The position numbers were made by a program, and so were the translations under genes. Positions 59,401 through 64,000 of a DNA stretch of 64,000 bases are shown here, piece after piece. A model generated the notes under the pieces. It saw only the letters and a list, made by a program, of their open reading frames with translations. It was not told the DNA's origin and searched no databases. The first letter of the stretch is position 1. Each line of letters begins with the position of its first letter. This DNA comes from Natronorubrum halophilum (lineage in GTDB: Archaea; Halobacteriota; Halobacteria; Halobacteriales; Natrialbaceae), in the NCBI RefSeq assembly GCF_003670115.1, contig NZ_QQTY01000001.1:434001-498000 (forward strand), in the 5' to 3' direction.

Positions 59401-59704
59401 CGGCACCGGCGGTGCCCTGCTCGGCAGTGCTGCGACGACCGTCGGCGGGTTCGGGACGCTCGCCTTCGCGATCCTCCCCGCACTCCGCCAGTTCGGGATT
59501 ATCACCGGGCTGACGATTACGTACGCGTTCCTCGCGAGCGTCGTCGTCCTGCCGACGCTGCTGGTGCTCTGGACGCGGTACTTCGGTCCGGACGTCTCCT
59601 TCGACGCGCCGGGAGCGGCCAACCCCGCGGCGGCGAGCGACGGCGGCACGCCCGCCGAACGCGGCGCGGACTCGACGACCGACACCCGAGGGGACGACGA
59701 ATGA
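56486..59704 (+). CDS. RND superfamily exporter (MMPL/HAE3 type) with long coiled-coil periplasmic-side domain
   Basis: The protein has 1072 residues. TM1 is at residues 15-33; a large outer domain (about 35-420) has heptad Glu/Gln/Leu repeats (for example ELEQRGAELEQRQAALENR, QLEEDSAQLEEDQQALEEDSAQLEEDQRAL), predicted coiled coil. Then come TM2-6 (DSLAIVGPLALLFVVVALVVAYRDLL, ...MFVAVPVLLIGLSIDYAIHVFMRH, an RND motif), a second loop, and a second TM set ending GMITSLTIGLGVAYSIHVSDRY...GGFGTLAFAILPALRQFGIITGL. Acidic residues in TM4 (D in SIDYAIH) carry protons. The substrate is unknown. The TrmB regulator gene overlaps its end. Confidence 0.93.
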   Translation: MNIPDRIADTVTSHSRVVIVALLLLTALVGAGMPVDDDSSLDQFESESEEAKALERIQGTDEEDGYFATDSDENTTSIQLIARGDNVLSQESVIASLEFQQQIRDDESINETLAENDSISGVENILAITAITNEQVAELEERGGELEQRGAELEQRQAALENRTGALEAGLNESLALQREYAAQTAAGEDEAAAETEAEIEGVVEEAIAAADLDDEQAAEYEERIGQAREIESQRWEIEQGTDDPEESEEYQELTENLEQVSEGATAGIFADEYEQLEEDSAQLEEDQQALEEDSAQLEEDQRALQEGDEQPSLDEQIEAIEDLDDEEYEQLVAETLSSDSEDNFALALMSSSYEPGSTEAEARMTSITQSTTTGDGMEEMGGLDDRIVESQLEIRELANQQDQDYVVFGGGIITDEIERSMGDSLAIVGPLALLFVVVALVVAYRDLLDIVLGVVGIVAVLVWTFGFMGWADIAFNQMFVAVPVLLIGLSIDYAIHVFMRHREQRETRSVSDSERGGTTGEQREADDEASTVRGSMRIALAGVGAALVWVTATTVIGFLSNLVSPIGPIREFGVVSSVGIVAALIVFGALIPALKVEIDEFLEGRGLDRRKRAFGTGGGRFSKILTVGSVAARKAPLVVLVLVLVLSAGGVYGATQIDTSFQEEDFLAESPPAWTDHLPDSMSPGEYHAKADLDFVNQHFQREDTQAQILVESDGGGVDDPDLLERMNETRDDAAESDVVYTRADGKADVQDPLSTMERVAAQNDSFNESFTAADTDDDGVPDENVTALYDQLYEADEEAASQVLHRTDDGDYDATRMIVGVQGGAAAGDTTDEVRTFADTVEDGSDGRWIAIATGDPIVSHIVEQDLLNTVLESLLITLVAVFVFLSVAYWLTGDSAALGAVTLLPVALTVSWILGTMYLIGMPFNVLTGMITSLTIGLGVAYSIHVSDRYTLELERQGNVWSALQTTVTGTGGALLGSAATTVGGFGTLAFAILPALRQFGIITGLTITYAFLASVVVLPTLLVLWTRYFGPDVSFDAPGAANPAAASDGGTPAERGADSTTDTRGDDE

Positions 59705-60462
59705 CGAACGACGAGAACGAGGCCGTCGACGCGTTCGAACGACTCGGACTCACCAGCTACGAGGCCAAGGTCTTCATCGCCTTACATCGGCTGGGGTCCG
59801 GCACAGCGCGGGACGTCGCGAGCGTTACCGACGTGCCCCGCTCGCAGGTCTACAGCGTCGCCGAGAGCCTCGAGGATCGCGGCCTGCTCGAGGTCCAGCA
59901 AGCGAGTCCGATTCGGTACCGGCCGGTGAGTCTCGAGGAGGCCGAGGAGACGCTCCGAAACCGGTTCGAGCGCGAGCGAGAACGGGCCTTCGAGTACGTC
60001 GACGCGGTCAAACAGGAGCCGACGACGGAGGAAACCCAGGAGGACATCTGGACCGTGCGGAGTCGTGACCGGGTCGACGACCGCATCGTCGACCTGCTCT
60101 CGAACGCCGAGGAGCGGATCATCTTCGGAACGCGGCTGCCGGAACTCATCACGAGGTCGATCGAGGAGGCTCTCGAGGAACGAGCCGCGGCCGGCGTGTC
60201 GACGCTCGTGGTCAGTCGGACCGACGAGGTCCGAGAGCAACTCGACGCGATCGCGGGCGTCGAGACCGAACCGCCGCCCGTGCACCGTGAGGGGGATCAG
60301 CGGTCGGGGCGAATCGTTATCGTCGACGACGACAGCATCCTGCTCAGCGTACTCGACGACGATGGCAGCGAGACGGCGATCTGGAGCTCGGGATCGCTGT
60401 TTGCGTCCGTGTTGATCCAGTTGATCGAAGCGAACGACGAAGTGCGAGAAGAGACCCACTGA
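59701..60462 (+). CDS. TrmB-family transcriptional regulator
   Basis: The protein has 253 residues. The N-terminal winged helix reads AFERLGLTSYEAKVFIALHRLGSGTARDVASVTDVPRSQVYSVAESLEDRGLLEVQQASPIRYRPVSLEEA, followed by a coiled coil (about 80-110) and a C-terminal effector domain that lacks the sugar-binding extension of TrmB proper. It overlaps the RND gene by 4 bases (ATGA), so it probably controls that exporter. Confidence 0.92.
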   Translation: MTNDENEAVDAFERLGLTSYEAKVFIALHRLGSGTARDVASVTDVPRSQVYSVAESLEDRGLLEVQQASPIRYRPVSLEEAEETLRNRFERERERAFEYVDAVKQEPTTEETQEDIWTVRSRDRVDDRIVDLLSNAEERIIFGTRLPELITRSIEEALEERAAAGVSTLVVSRTDEVREQLDAIAGVETEPPPVHREGDQRSGRIVIVDDDSILLSVLDDDGSETAIWSSGSLFASVLIQLIEANDEVREETH

Positions 60463-60488
60463 GCCAGCAGTCGCTGGCTGTTCTCAGC

Positions 60489-61556
60489 TCATTCGAGTCG
60501 GTACCGCAACAGCGCCGCAATCCCGCCGAGATTCGAGAGCTGTTGGCCCGGCGGAAACTCGCTCGAGAAGACCGTCACGTCGCCGCCTTTCTGTTCCGTC
60601 GTGCGGACGATCTCGTCGACGTCGAGCGCCCAGTCACCGTCGGGGCCGCGCTCCTTTCGGAGCCGGTCGTCGAGCACGAGCAGCCGTTCGATCGCGCCGA
60701 ACTCGGCGGCCTGTTTGACCTGTTCGGGGCCGTAGGCGGCCTTCGCTCCCTCGGCCATCCGCCGGGTGAGTTCGTCGATGTACTCGGCCTCGCTCTCGAT
60801 CCGCGTCTCCTGCTGGACGTCCGCGACGGCCCCGCGTTTGAGCACCTCGTGGACCCCACGGTCGCCGACGGCCGCGGTATCGACCATCGTGATCTTCTCG
60901 GTGAGTTCGGGCTCGTTCTTCTCGAGGTACTTGTAGGCGTCCTGTTTCGTAAACCCCGGTCCGGCGAGAATAATCGCATCGACGTCTTGGCGTTTGAGGA
61001 CCTTCGAGAGCTCTGCGAACAGCTCCGAGCGCCCGCGGGCGTATTCGCCTTTACCGGTCGTGCCGGTGATCGTCGCCCGCTCTTCGGTGCCGTACTGGGC
61101 GACCGTGTGGACGTGGGCCTGTCCCTCCTCGACGGTCGCGATGGCGACGTCCGGGTTCTCGGTGGCTTCCTCGGCTTCCTCGAGGCGAGCCGTTTGATCG
61201 GGCTTGAACCGTTTCTCGATCGACAGCTCCTCGCGTTCCTCGACGTTCAGCGTGTGGTGAAATCCCAGCTGGTCTTCGCGCGAGCAGGCGACGATTTCGC
61301 CGCCGACCCGCAGGCGATTGGCGAACTTGTGGAACTCGATGTCGTCGACGGCGATGGCGACCCACATGGGTTCGCGCTCGCCGCCCGTATCCCGCATCTG
61401 GTCGTCGTTGCGCTGGATCCGTCGGGTCGTATCGCCCGCGACGCGGTCGCCGGGCTCGAGGACGTACTGCAAGTGCCAGAGGTCGTCGACGCTCTCGGGG
61501 ACGACAGTCACCCGCTCGCGTCCGCCCTCGATCCGCTCCCGGTCTTTGATCTGCAT
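60489..61556 (-). CDS. pelA: mRNA surveillance protein pelota (Dom34)
   Basis: It rescues stalled ribosomes with aEF1A or ABCE1. The 355-residue product has domain 1 (Sm-like, about 1-130) with [26 protein letters not shown], domain 2 and domain 3 (LILD-like region [12 protein letters not shown] and [13 protein letters not shown]). It lacks the GGQ of release factors. It is convergent with the TrmB gene, 26 bases apart. Confidence 0.95.
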   Translation of the reverse strand: MQIKDRERIEGGRERVTVVPESVDDLWHLQYVLEPGDRVAGDTTRRIQRNDDQMRDTGGEREPMWVAIAVDDIEFHKFANRLRVGGEIVACSREDQLGFHHTLNVEEREELSIEKRFKPDQTARLEEAEEATENPDVAIATVEEGQAHVHTVAQYGTEERATITGTTGKGEYARGRSELFAELSKVLKRQDVDAIILAGPGFTKQDAYKYLEKNEPELTEKITMVDTAAVGDRGVHEVLKRGAVADVQQETRIESEAEYIDELTRRMAEGAKAAYGPEQVKQAAEFGAIERLLVLDDRLRKERGPDGDWALDVDEIVRTTEQKGGDVTVFSSEFPPGQQLSNLGGIAALLRYRLE

Positions 61557-61611
61557 ACCCGGCCCTTCTCGAGGGGTCGGTAAGTGCGTGACGGATCCGA
61601 CGGTTTCCCCG

Positions 61612-62574
61612 TCAGGCGTGCGCGAGGTAGTTCTCCGAACACCAGACCCACTCGTTGTACGCCGGCACGTGTAGCCCCCACCAGGTGATGCCGTCGCACT
61701 CTTCGGGGCCGTTCATGACTTCCCCCTGCGTTCCCTCCGGGAGGGTCAACACGACATCGTCGTTGAGACAGGGCTGTTCGCGGCCGTTGAGCGCGGTCGT
61801 CGTGACGACGGTGTCGTCCATCTCGAACTTGTCGCCGCCGCCGCCGCCCCCGCCGTTCCTGACGAGGTTTGCAAAGTGGCCCATATCCCAGTCGGGGTAG
61901 GGGCAGGTTCGCCCGCCGTGGGAGAAACTGCTGCAGTCACCGTCCGGCACGTGCGTGTGGCCGATGATCCCGCCGGGTTCGTTCTGAATGCAGGTGTTGC
62001 TCGTGTAGAACTCGAGGGGGATGTCGTGCATGTCGGCGATGCAGCGGACGAGATCCGCCGACGCCTCGTAGCACGCGTCGCTGATGCCGTTGTTGTCGAA
62101 CCATTCGTGTTCGATGCCGATCGACCGGTGGTTGGCGATGTACCGGGCGTGCCAGGCCGCGCGGTCGTGGTGGACGAGTTGATCGACGTGTCCCGGACTC
62201 GGCCCGTCGGTCCAGTCGTAGTTTTTCACGAGGTAGTGAGAGCTCACGCCCGAACTCGAACTGGTCAGCGTGCTCAGCGCGCCCTGATAGGCCCCCGCGG
62301 TCACGTGGATGACGATCCAGTCGATGCCGTAGTCCCGCGAACTGTGATTCGCCGCCTCGACCCATCGGTCCGCGGCGGCACACTCGGTGTGCGACGCTGC
62401 TACCCGACCGGTCTGGGTTCCGAGAATCGTTCCGGTCCCCGCGGCGGCACCGGTCGCTTGGAGGAACTTTCGCCGTTTCCACTGTCCGCTACCGTCCGCC
62501 CGTGTTGTTTCGGACCCGTCGTCCGATTTCGAACCCGACTCCGTCGTGTCACGCCCAATGCAATCAAGACACAT
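61612..62574 (-). CDS. Tat-exported N-acetylmuramoyl-L-alanine amidase-like protein (PGRP/amidase_2)
   Basis: The protein has 320 residues. A twin-arginine signal [10 protein letters not shown] follows ~33 N-terminal residues, then a leader ending [11 protein letters not shown]. The amidase domain (about 70-235) has [11 protein letters not shown] (Zn ligand His), [29 protein letters not shown] (catalytic Glu), and [14 protein letters not shown] (His and Cys/Asp ligands). A Gly-rich linker joins it to a small C-terminal SH3-like domain ([44 protein letters not shown]). Archaea have no murein, so its target must be foreign. The start was set at MCLDCIGR. Confidence 0.88.
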   Translation of the reverse strand: MCLDCIGRDTTESGSKSDDGSETTRADGSGQWKRRKFLQATGAAAGTGTILGTQTGRVAASHTECAAADRWVEAANHSSRDYGIDWIVIHVTAGAYQGALSTLTSSSSGVSSHYLVKNYDWTDGPSPGHVDQLVHHDRAAWHARYIANHRSIGIEHEWFDNNGISDACYEASADLVRCIADMHDIPLEFYTSNTCIQNEPGGIIGHTHVPDGDCSSFSHGGRTCPYPDWDMGHFANLVRNGGGGGGGDKFEMDDTVVTTTALNGREQPCLNDDVVLTLPEGTQGEVMNGPEECDGITWWGLHVPAYNEWVWCSENYLAHA

Positions 62575-62754
62575 GATGTGACATACCACAATACCTGTAA
62601 TAATAGTACGGAACTGTAGCGTAAATATCATATATTCGTCGATCTATTTACTGCCCGGAACCTAAGAATAACGCCGAACGAAGTCCGATTCTGGAGTGGC
62701 GGAGTTGGCACAGTAAGGGGTCAGGTGTATCCTCACTGCGAGCTAAACGGTAGC

Positions 62755-63291
62755 ATGAAACTCGCACACGTTCAGCTCTTCGAAGACTTCGGCACGCGCT
62801 CGCTTGCGGTACATGCGGTTATGGTGCTCGTGTTTGCGAATGCGGTACTCGCGGGGCTGTTCATCGGGGGAGAACTGGGCTTGCTCTCGTTCATCGCGCT
62901 GCTCAACTTCACCGCCGGACTCTGGGTCGCCCACTCGATTCACTCGCTCGGCAACGTCGCAACCGACGACGAGTACAACGGCGTCCTCAACGAGTTGCTG
63001 GATATCGGCACCGACGAGTCCACGGAGGGGCTCGATACCGGTCGATTCGGTCGGCTGCTCGCGCTCATCGCGGCCGTGACGGCGGTGTCCCTGTTGACCT
63101 CCGCACAGATCCTGCCGGGAACGGTGTTTCCGCTCGCCGTCGTCGCCGTCGGCGCTATCGCCGTCGTGACGGCGATCATCGGGTTCCTGATCGCCCTCGG
63201 CGCGTCCTACGACGACTCGGAACGGTACTGGACCGGCGAAGTCGATCAACACCAGCGCGCGGATGCCGACAACCAGCCAGACCAGCGGTAA
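62755..63291 (+). CDS. Haloarchaeal membrane protein of unknown function
   Basis: The protein has 178 residues and four membrane helices: AVHAVMVLVFANAVLAGLFIGG, LGLLSFIALLNFTAGLWVAHSIHSL, LALIAAVTAVSLLTSAQIL and FPLAVVAVGAIAVVTAIIGFLIALG. A soluble loop between helices 2 and 3 reads NVATDDEYNGVLNELLDIG. The tail is charged and Gln-rich (HQRADADNQPDQR). I do not recognise the family. The start was set at MKLAHVQLF. Confidence 0.7.
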   Translation: MKLAHVQLFEDFGTRSLAVHAVMVLVFANAVLAGLFIGGELGLLSFIALLNFTAGLWVAHSIHSLGNVATDDEYNGVLNELLDIGTDESTEGLDTGRFGRLLALIAAVTAVSLLTSAQILPGTVFPLAVVAVGAIAVVTAIIGFLIALGASYDDSERYWTGEVDQHQRADADNQPDQR

Positions 63292-63321
63292 GCCGACACC
63301 GTTCGGCCGGAACCGATGTGC

Positions 63322-63777
63322 TTACGGCCGCATCCGGGCGATAATCGATTCGATCTCGTCGTCCACGTCGAGCGCCTCGAGTTCGGTCTCGAGATCCAGG
63401 TCGGCGAGAACCGCCCGTCCGGCGGGTTTTCGGCGGAGCGTGAGCGCGGTGTGGAGATAGGAGAGTCGGAGCAGCCGGATCGCGCGGTCGACGTCGTCGC
63501 TCGAGTCGATCGTGAAACTCGTCCAGCCGCCGCCGGCGAAGCGGTGCCTGTTCGTTTCGCCGGTGGCGACGAGACGATCCGCGACTCGCTTGGGGAAGTT
63601 GACGTCGACGACGCGGTCGCCGTGAGTGTGCCCGATCTCCCGGCCGTCGAGCGTGAACTCGTTCGTCCCGAGCCGGTGCGGGCCGACGGCGACGCCGGGC
63701 CACGCCGAGACGGTTTCGAGGATCCGGTCGTCGGCGCTCGCGTCACTCGAAGGGGTGGGCGAGGGTGACATAGTCAT
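63322..63777 (-). CDS. Luciferase-fold (DUF5519-like) protein
   Basis: The protein has 151 residues. The conserved part reads GPHRLGTNEFTLDGREIGHTHGDRVVDVNFPKRVADRLVATGETNRHRFAGGGWTSFTI..VDRAIRLLRLSYLHTAL, fitting the domain found in luciferase-like and DUF5519 proteins, with a HTHGD and an RHRF...GW motif. It has an acidic N-terminus. The function is unknown. The start was set at M1 (63777), but ATG 63771 is an alternative. Confidence 0.75.
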   Translation of the reverse strand: MTMSPSPTPSSDASADDRILETVSAWPGVAVGPHRLGTNEFTLDGREIGHTHGDRVVDVNFPKRVADRLVATGETNRHRFAGGGWTSFTIDSSDDVDRAIRLLRLSYLHTALTLRRKPAGRAVLADLDLETELEALDVDDEIESIIARMRP

Positions 63778-63883
63778 GCTAGGCGCTGTGACGAGATAAC
63801 GCTTTCACAGGTCCGGAGAGCCCACAATGAAGGTGCCATCGCGTACCGGAGACGACTCGATACCGCCGGAAAGGGCCTCGAAC

Positions 63884-64000
63884 TCAGTTCATCAGATCCT
63901 CGAGCGTGTTCTTCGTTTTATCGACGGCCGTCTCGAACGTCTCCTCGATCTCCTCGACGGAGCGCTCCACGTGGCGGACGCGCTCCCTCGGAACGCGGCG
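63884..64000 (-). CDS. C-terminal fragment of an unidentified protein (cut by window edge)
   Basis: An open frame enters from the right edge and ends with TGA (63884-63886 on the plus map). It reads ...RVRHVERSVEEIEETFETAVDKTKNTLEDLMN: amphipathic, charged and probably helical. No family can be named. Confidence 0.6.
   Translation of the reverse strand, partial: RRVPRERVRHVERSVEEIEETFETAVDKTKNTLEDLMN

Noticed and set aside
1-64000. CRISPR arrays, rRNA genes, restriction or toxin-antitoxin systems
   Set aside because: No direct-repeat array with spacers, no rRNA-like sequence and no recognisable cas, restriction or toxin-antitoxin genes were seen in the window.

Overview
The window looks like a stretch of haloarchaeal chromosome (class Halobacteria, probably a Natrinema, Haloterrigena or Natronorubrum-like member of the Natrialbales). 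The evidence is the high GC content, very acidic proteins, TATA boxes about 26-30 nt upstream of start codons (leaderless transcripts), an S-layer glycoprotein with a PGF-CTERM tail, TFB, pelota, proteasome and archaeal CoaD genes, and many haloarchaea-type small zinc-ribbon proteins. Strain and species cannot be fixed from sequence reading alone.

Layout. 1-2.2 kb: a truncated gene, a membrane protein and a DUF4330 protein. 2.5-12.5 kb: a cell-envelope and glycosylation locus, with a polyprenyl-phosphate sugar-1-phosphate transferase, an STT3-family oligosaccharyltransferase-like protein with altered active-site motifs, GlmS, a GlmU-type nucleotidyltransferase, and the S-layer glycoprotein that would be the natural acceptor. 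12.7-21.6 kb: a promoter followed by a run of hairpins ahead of a small zinc-ribbon protein, a glutaredoxin-thioredoxin reductase fusion, a DUF389 membrane protein, a full TFB, small regulators, an Ogg/AlkA-type DNA glycosylase and acylphosphatase. 21.6-29.9 kb: a large soluble PAS histidine kinase, a phage-like protein of unknown function, Nnr, MoaC, a frameshifted nitronate monooxygenase and an HTH/zinc-ribbon regulator. 29.9-30.25 kb: a dispersed repeat and a MITE-like palindromic element. 30.3-31.9 kb: a proteasome beta-alpha pair whose promoter is a perfect palindrome. 32.0-36.8 kb: a polyhydroxyalkanoate cluster (phaR-phaP-phaE-phaC, phaB, divergent maoC). 37.0-45.8 kb: a phosphohexomutase and a nucleoside uptake and salvage cluster (BMP lipoprotein, ATPase, two permeases, cytidine deaminase, nucleoside phosphorylase), interrupted by a second copy of the dispersed repeat and a DUF488 gene. 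45.9-48.5 kb: a mechanosensitive-channel-like protein paired with a diadenylate cyclase, then a DUF106 membrane insertase-like protein. 48.66-48.85 kb: tRNA-Leu(UAG) with a 16-nt copy of its 3' end exactly 100 bp away. 49-56.3 kb: a one-cyclin-fold mini-TFB, CoaD, a malic enzyme-Pta fusion, a PQQ beta-propeller lipoprotein, an alcohol dehydrogenase and an MBL-fold hydrolase. 56.4-64 kb: an RND exporter translationally linked to a short leader ORF and a TrmB regulator, pelota, a Tat-exported peptidoglycan-amidase-like protein, and two small haloarchaeal proteins.

How genes work together. GlmS, the GlmM-like mutase at 37 kb and the GlmU-like protein could together make UDP-GlcNAc from fructose-6-P. 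The polyprenyl transferase and STT3-like protein could build and transfer glycan to the S-layer protein. The PHA genes form a granule-synthesis unit with its own AbrB-type regulator. The nucleoside transporter feeds cytidine and uridine to the deaminase and phosphorylase. The cyclase-channel pair suggests c-di-AMP-linked osmotic control. The most unusual items are the STT3 paralogue with a replaced WWDYG motif, the archaeal peptidoglycan amidase, the structured leader at 12.76-12.85 kb, the palindromic proteasome promoter, the mini-TFB, the PhaC with a helix-hairpin-helix tail, and the short leader ORF coupled to the RND exporter.
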